DNA of 64,000 bases, taken from positions 99,084 through 163,083 of the forward strand of contig CACZZZ010000006.1 of assembly GCA_902785825.1 (NCBI GenBank), given 5' to 3'. Source of the stretch: an uncultured Bacteroidia bacterium (lineage in GTDB: Bacteria; Bacteroidota; Bacteroidia; Bacteroidales; UBA932). Position 1 is the stretch's first letter. Every line of letters starts with the position of its first letter. The notes beneath the pieces are model-generated. The model made no database searches and was not told where the DNA came from. It was given only the letters and a program-made list of their open reading frames with translations. Below are positions 44,167 to 52,938 of this stretch, piece by piece. The translations under genes were made by a program, and so were the position numbers.

Positions 44167-45732
44167 ATGTCACAGGAAACAGTTAAGTACAACAGATCCT
44201 TCGCCGGTTCTATCGGAGCGGGAATTAAATCCGTCTTCGCCGGTAAAGGACGCCGTTACTATGAGTTGGTCCACAAGACCAGAAGTAAGTACCACCAAGA
44301 AGGTGCTGTCCAGAAGATCATTATCGACAACATCGAGATTGGACGTGACCCCAAGTGCCAGGTACGGTTCGACGAGTCTTTCACTACGGTCAGCCGTCGC
44401 CACGCTGCGATCGTCAAGGAAGGAGAGGGCTGGAAACTCGTCCAGTTGTCCAAGACTAACTCCACTTATCTGAACGGGAATAAGGTCTCAGACAGCTGGT
44501 ACCTCCAGAGCGGTGATGAGATCCAGCTTTCGACAGGAGGGCCGAAGATGGGCTTCGTCGTTCCGCAGGGCGATGCCGGACTGGTCAAAAGCATAGGCTT
44601 GACCAACAGGCTGAACCTGTTCAGACAGCAGGCGTTAAGGCCTTGGAAGACTTTATCATGGAGTTTGCTTGGTGGTCTGGTCGCCGCTTGTCTTGTTGGG
44701 GGATATTTCTTGTTCGATCTGAACAAGAAGAATGTCGATTTGACAAAGAAGTATGATAATGTCGTCGCGGAAGCCGCGCAGCGTGACAGCCTGAACCAGG
44801 TCAAGATGCAGAATGTTGTTGATAGCTTGTCCAAGGTCAAACTTGGTCTGGAGCAGCAGGTTGACGATATGCGTAAAAAGCTGAAATCCAATTCAGCCGC
44901 CATTAGCGGACTCAAACAGCAGGTCACTCCCGCAAGTGGTTCAAACCAGGGAACTAAGCCAGGGGCTTCAAGTGCGCAGGGAATGAAGAGCATCGAACAA
45001 TGCTTTCCATTTGTCTATTACATCCAGACAGAGGCCTTTGAAATTACCTATCCTGATGGCAAGGTCGAACAGTATAAATGTGGTGAGAATGATGCTCCTG
45101 GTTGGTCGGGAACAGGATTCCTTCTCAATGATGGTCGGTTTGTCACAGCTAGGCATGTTATTGAAGGATGGCAGTTCTGGAAGTCCTCTGAAGGAGAAGA
45201 TCCTGATATGCTTTACATGAATACCATCGTCAATAATGGCGGAAAGGTTAGGTACTTCTTTAATTGCTTTTCTCCTTCAGGGGCAAACTTCAGTTGCTGT
45301 AGTGAGGATTTTAAGGTCAACAGGTCTCAGGATCAAGGCGGCATTACTGAGGATGGTATCAGGTTCACTCACGGAGTGGTCGCGACTGATTTTGCATATA
45401 TTAGAACAGGCTTGAGCGGAGGATTGGCGTTTGACGATGTTAAATGCGATCAACTTAAAATTAAAACTGAGCTAACTGTTCTGGGATTTCCTCTTGGAGA
45501 GGGCGTGAACTCAATTAATGACATCAAGCCGATTTACGGGAATGCCACTGTCGCTTCAGAGGGACTTCAGAGAGGAAGAATCCTCACGACCAACACGAAC
45601 ACTGAACATGGAAACAGCGGTGGTCCAGTCTTTTACAATGACGAGAAAGGAGACTTTGTCGTAGTCGGAATAGTATCCGGCGGTCGAGGGACTAATCTCG
45701 GTAATATTATTCCAATGTCAAGAGTAAGATGA
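44167..45732 (+). CDS. FHA - transmembrane - trypsin-like serine protease
   Basis: A 521-residue single-pass inner-membrane protein. An N-terminal FHA domain (about 45-135: IEIGRDPKCQVRFDESFTTV, SRRHAAIVKE, LSKTNSTYLNGNKVS) faces the cytoplasm. A transmembrane helix (WSLLGGLVAACLVGGYFLF, about 163-183) leads to a coiled coil (about 185-255), and then to a trypsin-fold domain with His330 in VTARHVIEGW, Asp408 in ATDFAYIRTG and Ser484 in TEHGNSGGPVF. All three catalytic residues are present, resembling HtrA-type proteases without PDZ. It could couple cytoplasmic Thr phosphorylation to proteolysis in the periplasm. The next gene starts inside its stop codon. Confidence 0.88.
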   Translation: MSQETVKYNRSFAGSIGAGIKSVFAGKGRRYYELVHKTRSKYHQEGAVQKIIIDNIEIGRDPKCQVRFDESFTTVSRRHAAIVKEGEGWKLVQLSKTNSTYLNGNKVSDSWYLQSGDEIQLSTGGPKMGFVVPQGDAGLVKSIGLTNRLNLFRQQALRPWKTLSWSLLGGLVAACLVGGYFLFDLNKKNVDLTKKYDNVVAEAAQRDSLNQVKMQNVVDSLSKVKLGLEQQVDDMRKKLKSNSAAISGLKQQVTPASGSNQGTKPGASSAQGMKSIEQCFPFVYYIQTEAFEITYPDGKVEQYKCGENDAPGWSGTGFLLNDGRFVTARHVIEGWQFWKSSEGEDPDMLYMNTIVNNGGKVRYFFNCFSPSGANFSCCSEDFKVNRSQDQGGITEDGIRFTHGVVATDFAYIRTGLSGGLAFDDVKCDQLKIKTELTVLGFPLGEGVNSINDIKPIYGNATVASEGLQRGRILTTNTNTEHGNSGGPVFYNDEKGDFVVVGIVSGGRGTNLGNIIPMSRVR

Positions 45733-46619
45733 CTATTATGAAACGATTGATAATCACTATAGCTGCTTTATTCGCGGCGCTTACTTTCACTTCTGCTCAG
45801 GGCTTCTTCAGCAGGGGAGGAAGTCCCAATCAGATTTTTGTCGAGGAGGCTTTATCTGATGCGTTCCGTGTGGTCCGGGTCGAGTTCCAACTCGAGGACA
45901 CGGTCTCCCATGAGAGGTTCAACCTTGAGGGCAAAAGTTTCTTTGGCTTTACGGAGGGACTTTGCGTCAAGACAGAGAAAGGCTGGATTGCTCCGGCCGG
46001 AGTCGTGACTCCTTGGAAAGACAATCAGGAAGTCAAGCAGTTCCCTGACTATAAGCCGGCTCTTTCGACTGTCTCCGCCATTTCCGTGGCGGACACCGTG
46101 TGGAAACCCTTCTCAATGTATTCTGTCGATAAGGTTGAGGATGTCCCCGGGACTTCATATTCATGTGTCCCGGACACAGCGCCTTTCGGCCCCGGACTGG
46201 TCTGCTCCGGTCTGGACGGGAAAACGGAAGGTTGGATCGTCTGGGTTTCCCGCAAAGGCGACAAACTCTCCGTCACTACTTATAGTCACAGTGTCAACCC
46301 TGCGGACTCTGTTACCTTCGGCATCGGCCGCAAGGTTGTCCCAGAGGGAGTTGTCGGAGGGTTCTATGTCAAGCCGGTTTATCCCTCAGTCGGAGTTATC
46401 CGCTTTGAACTGGCCGGAGTGATGGACAAAGGCCAGAACGGTTGGAAAGTGGATCCTTTCGCCATTGAACCGAAGGCTGGGAAACCATCAAGCACTCCTT
46501 CTACAAGGCCATCCATAGCTCCTGACAAGCCTATAATCGTCCCGGCAAATGGGGATAAGGCTGAGGATAAGGAGGCCGCTCCTGCTAAGAACAAGAAGAA
46601 CAAGAAAAACAAGAAATAA
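45729..46619 (+). CDS. Secreted protein of unknown function, Lys-rich C-terminus
   Basis: A 296-residue protein with signal peptide KRLIITIAALFAALTFTSAQ and no known domain that I recognise. The mature part (about 25-245) contains GRKVVPEGVVGGFYVKPVYP and alternating strands suggesting a beta-sandwich; the last 50 residues are Pro/Ser- then Lys/Asn-rich, ending NKKNKKNKK. Its start overlaps the protease stop (ATGA) and its stop shares a base with the PP2C start (TAATG), so it is translationally coupled to both and is probably an exported sensor or substrate of the signalling system. ATG 45738 is an alternative start. Confidence 0.75.
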   Translation: MTIMKRLIITIAALFAALTFTSAQGFFSRGGSPNQIFVEEALSDAFRVVRVEFQLEDTVSHERFNLEGKSFFGFTEGLCVKTEKGWIAPAGVVTPWKDNQEVKQFPDYKPALSTVSAISVADTVWKPFSMYSVDKVEDVPGTSYSCVPDTAPFGPGLVCSGLDGKTEGWIVWVSRKGDKLSVTTYSHSVNPADSVTFGIGRKVVPEGVVGGFYVKPVYPSVGVIRFELAGVMDKGQNGWKVDPFAIEPKAGKPSSTPSTRPSIAPDKPIIVPANGDKAEDKEAAPAKNKKNKKNKK

Positions 46620-48028
46620 TGACGCAAGTCAAGTTCAGGGTGGCCGCCTACACCGATGCGGCCGGAAGGTTTAACCCCGAGGCTCCGAGGAACGGCAATG
46701 AGGACAACATGTTCGTCAATGCCGACCTCGGCGCTCCCGAGGGCTCGCCTTTCTTCGAGTCCGACAAAGAGATGGTCTTGACCGACTACGGTTGCCTTCT
46801 CGTCGTCGCGGACGGGATGGGGGGCATGAATGCCGGTGAAGTCGCATCCGAGATTGCGGTCAATGTTGTGAAGGGCGCTTTCTCGAAGGAGACGGTTCCC
46901 CATTCCGCAATGGAGGATTCCGCAGGCAGGGAGAAGTATTTGAAGAAGGTGGTCGTCATGGCGGACGAGGCTGTCAAGAGCCACGCCAACGACCATCCTG
47001 AGTGTGAAGGGATGGGCAGTACGCTCGTCATGGCCTGGCTTTATGACGAGGAGGCTTCGATCGCATGGCTGGGCGACAGCCGGATCTATCTTTTCCGTGA
47101 GCCAGAGGGCCTCACTCAGGTATCAAAGGATCATTCTTACGTCCAGGAGCTTGTCGATCAGGGCAAGATCACCGAGGAGGAAGCCTTTACCCATCCCTAC
47201 AACAACGTCATCACCCGCAGCCTTGGTGACATGAGCAAAAAGGCTGTGGCGGACTCATTGACTATCAAGTTGTTTAAGAGAGACATTCTCCTCCTTAACA
47301 GCGACGGTCTGAGCGGGGTTCTTCACGATGACGAGATAGGACAGATCATCCGTGCCAATCGTGAGACGATGAGCGCTTGCAGGACCGAACTCTGGAAAGC
47401 CGCCGAGACCGCCGGATGGCACGACAATGTCACCGCCGTCCTTTGCGAGATCACTGAAGGGGAGGAATATGTCGTCGAGCCTGCTCGTCCGACTGAGGAT
47501 CCGGACGAGAAAAAGGAGTCGGACCTGGATAAAACGAAGATCAATCCTGAAGCCGTTCCCCCTATTGCGCAAACAGTTGGTTCCGTTCGTCCTTTTATCA
47601 AATTGCTACCCTTTATTTTGATTGCCTTGGCGGTGATTGTTATTATTGGTTGTTTCTATTGGCGTTTTAACATCCAGGAAAGGCCGTCTGTGCCTGACGA
47701 AGTGGTTGATACTACAATAGTTCCATCTGATTCGACTCCGCAAGTAAGTGTACCTGTACCTGAAGTTAGAGAGAATAATGCGCCAGCGAAGCAGGAAAAA
47801 CAAGATGAAAAGAAGAGCAGTGTTTGGAAGAAGATCCTCGGGAACTCAGTGGAGAGTGCTGTTGACACTCCTTCTAAAGTAACGCCTGATACACTAAAAT
47901 TAGACAAAGCTCGCCCTGGGATAGAAATCGATAAAAAAGGCACTGATACGGGTCAGTCAAATACTCCTGCGGCATCCGAGAAAGCTGAAAAGGAGGGAGA
48001 AGTAAAAGAAAACCAAGGGGTTGAGTGA
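46619..48028 (+). CDS. PP2C-type Ser/Thr phosphatase with C-terminal transmembrane helix
   Basis: A 469-residue phosphatase. The PP2C core (about 5-280) has the metal-binding residues: NGNEDNMFVNADLG (Asp29), LLVVADGMGGMNAGEVASEI, GSTLVMAWL, IAWLGDSRIYLF, VITRSLGD and WHDNVTAVLCEI (last Asp). A transmembrane helix lies at about 322-342 (LLPFILIALAVIVIIGCFYW), so the catalytic domain is cytoplasmic. The remaining 125 residues are a charged, disordered periplasmic tail. It would reverse the action of the neighbouring kinases. The kinase gene that follows starts in its stop codon (TGATG). Confidence 0.93.
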   Translation: MTQVKFRVAAYTDAAGRFNPEAPRNGNEDNMFVNADLGAPEGSPFFESDKEMVLTDYGCLLVVADGMGGMNAGEVASEIAVNVVKGAFSKETVPHSAMEDSAGREKYLKKVVVMADEAVKSHANDHPECEGMGSTLVMAWLYDEEASIAWLGDSRIYLFREPEGLTQVSKDHSYVQELVDQGKITEEEAFTHPYNNVITRSLGDMSKKAVADSLTIKLFKRDILLLNSDGLSGVLHDDEIGQIIRANRETMSACRTELWKAAETAGWHDNVTAVLCEITEGEEYVVEPARPTEDPDEKKESDLDKTKINPEAVPPIAQTVGSVRPFIKLLPFILIALAVIVIIGCFYWRFNIQERPSVPDEVVDTTIVPSDSTPQVSVPVPEVRENNAPAKQEKQDEKKSSVWKKILGNSVESAVDTPSKVTPDTLKLDKARPGIEIDKKGTDTGQSNTPAASEKAEKEGEVKENQGVE

Positions 48029-50976
48029 TGGATTTTCAAGTTGGTGATATCATAGATGGCCGCTACCGTTTGGTTTCCGAGCGAGGAAGGGGAACTTTCG
48101 GAGAGGTCTGGCAGGCTTGGGACGAGACTCTAGACATGGAGGTCGCCATCAAGATCTACATAGCCCTCGACAGCAAGGGAATCGACGAGTTCAAGTCGGA
48201 GTTCAGAACTACGTATTCCCTTACTCATCCCAACCTTCTCCACGCTAACCATTTCGAAGTCGTGGAGAAGCGTCCTTATCTGGTCATGCCATATTGCCCC
48301 GAATCCGCCGACGAACTTGTAGGCAAGATTACCGAAGAGGAAGCATGGCATTTCATTAAGGACGTCTGTTCGGGTCTGGCATATCTGCATTCCAAGAACA
48401 TCATCCATCGGGACATCAAGCCCGATAATATTCTCCGGGATGGCGAGGGAAACTTCCTTATCTCTGATTTCGGGGTTAGTGTCAAGATGCGAAGCACACT
48501 CAGAAAGAATTCAGTAAGAGACCTTTCCGAGAGCACAACCCAGGGCACGATCGGCTACATGGGCCCCGAAATGTTCACCGCCAACCCCTCGGCCGTGAAA
48601 GCGACTGACATCTGGGCTCTTGGAGCCAGTCTATGGGAACTGTTAGTTGGCGAGTTGCCATTCTTTGGCCAAGGAGGCGGTATGCTTATGTCAGGCGCTG
48701 AAATTCCTGTTTTGAAAGGACAGTGGTCTGAATCTCTCAAAGTAGTAGTCGAATCATGCCTTGCGAAAGATCCTTGGGCGCGTCCAAAGGCAGATCAACT
48801 TGCCTCTTATGCGCAGACTGTAATTGACGATCCTACATCCGTCCATGTCTTGGCGGTTAGTTTGTCTGATCATGCCCTATCTTTAACGGAAGGGGAGACA
48901 AGCCATTTGTCAGCGACTGTTACTCCGGTTAATTCAAAAGAAAAAGGCTTGACTTGGAAATCGAGCAATCCTTCGGTAGCGTCGGTGAATCAAAATGGAG
49001 TTGTTGAAGCCAAGACCGTAGGAACTGCCGATATTTCAGTCATTTCTAAAGACCAGCAGAGGACTGATACATGCCAAGTGACCGTGAAAGAACTGATTAT
49101 CCCCGTAGAAGCAATTGTGTTGAATCATGATACCCTGGTGTTGACAGAAGAAGAGTCTTTCTCCCTTAGAGCTGAAATCAGACCTTTCAATGCGACCAAC
49201 AAAGAAGTCGAATGGGTGTCTGACAATGCGGATGTGGCCTCAGTTGCCGGTGATGGAACTGTTGTTGCCCTGACGCCTGGAACCACCGTTATTACAGCCT
49301 ATTCCGCAGATAGAAAAGTTGGGGGCAAGTGTCGTTTGACAGTCAAGCCCAAACCGGTTCCTGTGTCGTCCGTCTCGTTATCCCAGCAAGCGGTGTCATT
49401 GGTTGAAGGGGAGAGTCTTAAACTTGAGTGTTTAGTCGAACCGTCAAACGCCACTAACCAGGCCGTCAAATGGTCTTCTGACAACAATGCTGTCGCCACT
49501 GTCAAAGCAGATGGCACTGTTCTGGCCAAATCCCCAGGTGTCGCCACTGTCTCCGTGGTTTCTGAAGACCAAGGTAAAACAGCCAAATGCCGGGTAGAAG
49601 TCAAGGAAAAAATCTATCCGGTAGAGTCCGTCTCATTGCCTTTTAACACATTGACCTTGACTGAAGGGGACTCTTCTAAGTTGGTCGTCAGGATCAGTCC
49701 GAAGAACGCGACGAATAAGGATGTCTCATGGACCTCTGATAACGGTTCTGTGGCGACTGTGGATCCTGATGGATCAGTCTCGGCGGTTTCACCAGGAACG
49801 GCAATGATTATAGTACGTTCGGCCGATCGAGACTTGACAGATGTTTGTCAAGTGACTGTACATGAGAAGATTATCCCTGTCCGTTTCGTGTCATTATCAG
49901 AGGCGGAGTTATTGCTGGTAGAAGGTGAAAGCGCTACTTTAAGAGCTTCTATCCTACCGGAAGATGCCACAAATCAGGAGGTTAGATGGTCTTCCGGCGA
50001 TCCGGAAATCGCGTCTGTTGATTCAGAAGGTCATGTTTTGGCCAAATCCAAAGGAAAGACAAAGATTATTGTGCAGTCCGCTGGTGGTGAAGATAGATCC
50101 AAATGCACTGTGGTGGTCAAGGCGAAGCCTAAACCAAAACCGGTGCCTAAGCCATCACCGATAGCGACTCCTTTAGCGCAAGATAACCCAGTAACCCCGG
50201 CGGAGCATAAGAAGAGCAAAGGTTGGCTATGGGTCCTGGCTGTTGCGGCTGCTGCTGGAGTTTTCATTTGGTCTCCTTGGAAGGATAATGTGTCAAATAC
50301 AGGATCTGATCCAGCGGTGATACAGGAAGACCCCACTACAGTAGGTTCGACTCCCGGTGCTACTATAGAGGATGAGGTAGAAGATGAGGCTCTGGCTGTG
50401 CCGGACTCTGTAAATAAACTGGAACTCGTGGAAGCACAGGAACCTGCTAAGAAAGAATCGGTTAGCGTGACAGGTGTGACTTTGAACAGGTCTGAGGTGT
50501 CGATTGAAGAAGGAAAAGGAGCACAACTGTCGGCCACTATTCATCCGGTCGGAGCGGACAACAAGTCAGTCACCTGGAAATCGGATGCCCCTTCAATTGC
50601 GACTGTTACTCCCAAAGGGTATGTGTCAGCCAAGAAAGCCGGTTCAGCGACTATCACAGTGACTACTGTGGATGGAGGAAAGACCGCGACTTGCTTGGTG
50701 ACCGTCAAAGAAAAAGCCCCTGTTATCGAGTCAGCTAATCCAGCGCCTGCCCAGCAGTCCAAGGCCAATGAGTTGTATGAGCTTATAAAAAAGGCCGATG
50801 CGGGAGATGCTGACGCTTGTGCTAAGTTCGCTAGCATCAGTTATGATATGGGCAATTATGACAATGCCCATAAATACGCCCAAAAAGCCGGAAAAACTAA
50901 AGGCACATCAGTTATCGTGAAGTTAAGGAAGGATGGCTACTATGATGAAGGCGTAGCCGATCCGGGTTGGAAATAA
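48028..50976 (+). CDS. Ser/Thr kinase with cytoplasmic-side Big_2 repeats, TM helix and external Big_2 domain
   Basis: A 982-residue protein. The kinase domain (about 8-265) is complete: GRGTFGEVW, VAIKIYIALD, HRDIKPDNIL, SDFGVSVK, GYMGPE. Five Big_2 Ig-like domains follow at about 272-357, 358-444, 445-531, 532-618 and 619-704, each with the NATNxxVxW, VASVxxxGxVxA and CxVxVK pattern. Only then comes one transmembrane helix (GWLWVLAVAAAAGVFIWSPW, about 732-751) preceded by KKSK, so the five repeats share the cytoplasmic side with the kinase. A sixth Big_2 (812-896) and a short TPR/Sel1-like helical tail lie outside. PASTA repeats, usual in such kinases, are absent. Confidence 0.92.
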   Translation: MDFQVGDIIDGRYRLVSERGRGTFGEVWQAWDETLDMEVAIKIYIALDSKGIDEFKSEFRTTYSLTHPNLLHANHFEVVEKRPYLVMPYCPESADELVGKITEEEAWHFIKDVCSGLAYLHSKNIIHRDIKPDNILRDGEGNFLISDFGVSVKMRSTLRKNSVRDLSESTTQGTIGYMGPEMFTANPSAVKATDIWALGASLWELLVGELPFFGQGGGMLMSGAEIPVLKGQWSESLKVVVESCLAKDPWARPKADQLASYAQTVIDDPTSVHVLAVSLSDHALSLTEGETSHLSATVTPVNSKEKGLTWKSSNPSVASVNQNGVVEAKTVGTADISVISKDQQRTDTCQVTVKELIIPVEAIVLNHDTLVLTEEESFSLRAEIRPFNATNKEVEWVSDNADVASVAGDGTVVALTPGTTVITAYSADRKVGGKCRLTVKPKPVPVSSVSLSQQAVSLVEGESLKLECLVEPSNATNQAVKWSSDNNAVATVKADGTVLAKSPGVATVSVVSEDQGKTAKCRVEVKEKIYPVESVSLPFNTLTLTEGDSSKLVVRISPKNATNKDVSWTSDNGSVATVDPDGSVSAVSPGTAMIIVRSADRDLTDVCQVTVHEKIIPVRFVSLSEAELLLVEGESATLRASILPEDATNQEVRWSSGDPEIASVDSEGHVLAKSKGKTKIIVQSAGGEDRSKCTVVVKAKPKPKPVPKPSPIATPLAQDNPVTPAEHKKSKGWLWVLAVAAAAGVFIWSPWKDNVSNTGSDPAVIQEDPTTVGSTPGATIEDEVEDEALAVPDSVNKLELVEAQEPAKKESVSVTGVTLNRSEVSIEEGKGAQLSATIHPVGADNKSVTWKSDAPSIATVTPKGYVSAKKAGSATITVTTVDGGKTATCLVTVKEKAPVIESANPAPAQQSKANELYELIKKADAGDADACAKFASISYDMGNYDNAHKYAQKAGKTKGTSVIVKLRKDGYYDEGVADPGWK

Positions 50977-50985
50977 TTATTGATC

Positions 50986-52926
50986 ATGAAGTTAGTTAGG
51001 AGAATTGTTTTGGCTCTGGCGCTTGTCGCCTGTCAGAATGTCGTTTTCGCCCAGAACGATGGGCATGATCTTCTTAAGAGCGCGAGGCGTGGTGATGAGA
51101 AAGCGATGTATGATCTCGGAATGTCGCTGTTGCGCCAAGGAGGAGATGAGAACGTCAAAGATGCATATTCCTGGATTAAGAAGTCCGCGGAAAAAGAATA
51201 TGCCCCGTCGCAGGCAGTGATGGCGTATTTTCTGAGGAATGGGGTCGGGACAGACAGGGACTTGAACCAGGCCTGGTACAATGGAAATAAAGCGGCTGGT
51301 AAAGGTGATGGCCTTGCTTCTTGGGTCTTGGCTCAGCTCAGTAAGGATCGAGGGTATGAACAGAGCATGATTAATGATCACCTGAAGCAGGCTTTAGGTC
51401 AGGAGTTTCCCATCGCTAAACTATTCTATGCCAAGGGATATTCCGAGGGAAGTCAGACCTTTGGAATAGGAAAGGATGAGACGAAGTCCCGCCTGTTCCT
51501 TCAGGATCTTGACAAAGCTGGAATTGCCGATGCCTCCGCATTGCTTGGCATTCAGGCAATCGATTCTCCGCAGATCGCATTCGTTTATCTTAAGAAGGCC
51601 GCCGACGCTGGAATCGCTGGTGCGGCTTCGCTGGTCGGGAACATGTATTATCATGGCGAAGGAATCGGCAAGAATCCCGCCGAGGCTTTCAAGTATCTTG
51701 AGAAAGCCGCTGAATTGAAAGATCCCGCCGGAATGGAAGGTCTTGCTGACTGCTATAGGACAGGAGTTGGCACTGGCGTGTTTCAGGAAAGGGCCTTCAA
51801 CCTTTATGCGGAACTGAAAGATCCCAGCCCGAGGGTGATGTATATCCTTGGCTGCTATTACAACGAGGGCATCAGTACTGCTAAGGATCCCAAGAAGGCC
51901 GCTGAATTGTTCGAGAAGGCTGCCGAGAGAGGTAATGTCTTCGCTCAGGCGATGTTGGGAATTGCCCATTATGAAGGCTCGGCTCCTTTTGAGGAAAAAG
52001 ATTTCGACAAGGCATATTCTTACCTGACGAAGGCTCTTGGGAATGAGGCTTTTGGCCAGGTGACTGAGGATATTGCTTCCAAAGTCTATGAATGTGCGGC
52101 CAGGTGCGTCCGTTTCGGTCGTGGCGGCGCTGTCAAGAGTAAGGAAGAAGCCGACAAACTGCAAGAAAAGGCTGATGCTTTGAGCGAGAGCGCCTCCTCA
52201 AAGTCGTTCCCCTTCGGCTCCATCGGCTTGGCCACCTTCAAGGAGAGTGTAGCGGCTTGTGACATTTCATGGGCTTCCCTGAAATATGAGGACATCCTCG
52301 AGAGGGTCACCTTCGATTATCCGAAGGATTATCTAAATAAGACACCGGAACCGGTTGAGGCAGAGCAGCCCAAGCCTGTTGTTGAGGAAAAGCCGCAGCA
52401 GGTCGCTCCTGTAACACCAGCGGTTGTACCCCCGGCCGCCCCTAAGGCTCCTAAAGTCGCGAAGTCTGGTCGTCTTGCCATCATGATTGAGGCATCGCCT
52501 TATTGCTTTGCGCCGACTTCCGTGGTTTCTTCCAGAGACAATAATACTTACTGGTTAAAGGGTTCAGCGATAGATCTTTCCGCTGCAGTTGGTTGGCTTT
52601 CGGATTCCGGACTCTTCATCGGAGGCGGTGCTGGATTTGAGAGTTTTAGCGGCGGGCGCATGTCCGTGATCCAGGGCTTTGTGGACGCAAGGTACTTCAT
52701 GGGTGGTTCCGGCAGCGGGCTGTTCTTAGGTGCCAGGGGAGGAGTCGGAATGGGCTCTCCTGAATATGGCATCGGAATCACAGCCGCCGGCATGCTCGGC
52801 TACAAGATCGCCCTTGGCGGCAACACCGGCCTCACCCTTGGCCTCAAAGCCGGAATCAACTCATTCACAGACGACAGCAAGACCATGGGCAATGTGGTAG
52901 GGCCGTTTGTGGGGATAAGTTTCTAA
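50986..52926 (+). CDS. Sel1-repeat protein with C-terminal outer-membrane beta-barrel
   Basis: A 646-residue exported protein. Signal peptide RRIVLALALVACQNVVFAQ; although it contains a Cys, the AQ cleavage fits better than a lipobox. Residues about 25-430 contain at least eight Sel1-like repeats (for example AAGAASLVGNMYYHGEGIGK and ERGNVFAQAMLGIAHYEGSA). A Pro-rich linker (about 450-490, EAEQPKPVVEEKPQQVAPVT) precedes a barrel-like domain of about 155 residues with paired strands (GLFIGGGAGFESFSGG, GLFLGARGGVGMG) and a terminal Phe (VGISF). I infer an outer-membrane anchor presenting a periplasmic Sel1 solenoid. It starts nine bases after the kinase gene. Confidence 0.85.
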   Translation: MKLVRRIVLALALVACQNVVFAQNDGHDLLKSARRGDEKAMYDLGMSLLRQGGDENVKDAYSWIKKSAEKEYAPSQAVMAYFLRNGVGTDRDLNQAWYNGNKAAGKGDGLASWVLAQLSKDRGYEQSMINDHLKQALGQEFPIAKLFYAKGYSEGSQTFGIGKDETKSRLFLQDLDKAGIADASALLGIQAIDSPQIAFVYLKKAADAGIAGAASLVGNMYYHGEGIGKNPAEAFKYLEKAAELKDPAGMEGLADCYRTGVGTGVFQERAFNLYAELKDPSPRVMYILGCYYNEGISTAKDPKKAAELFEKAAERGNVFAQAMLGIAHYEGSAPFEEKDFDKAYSYLTKALGNEAFGQVTEDIASKVYECAARCVRFGRGGAVKSKEEADKLQEKADALSESASSKSFPFGSIGLATFKESVAACDISWASLKYEDILERVTFDYPKDYLNKTPEPVEAEQPKPVVEEKPQQVAPVTPAVVPPAAPKAPKVAKSGRLAIMIEASPYCFAPTSVVSSRDNNTYWLKGSAIDLSAAVGWLSDSGLFIGGGAGFESFSGGRMSVIQGFVDARYFMGGSGSGLFLGARGGVGMGSPEYGIGITAAGMLGYKIALGGNTGLTLGLKAGINSFTDDSKTMGNVVGPFVGISF

Positions 52927-52938
52927 ATAGTTCTGATT

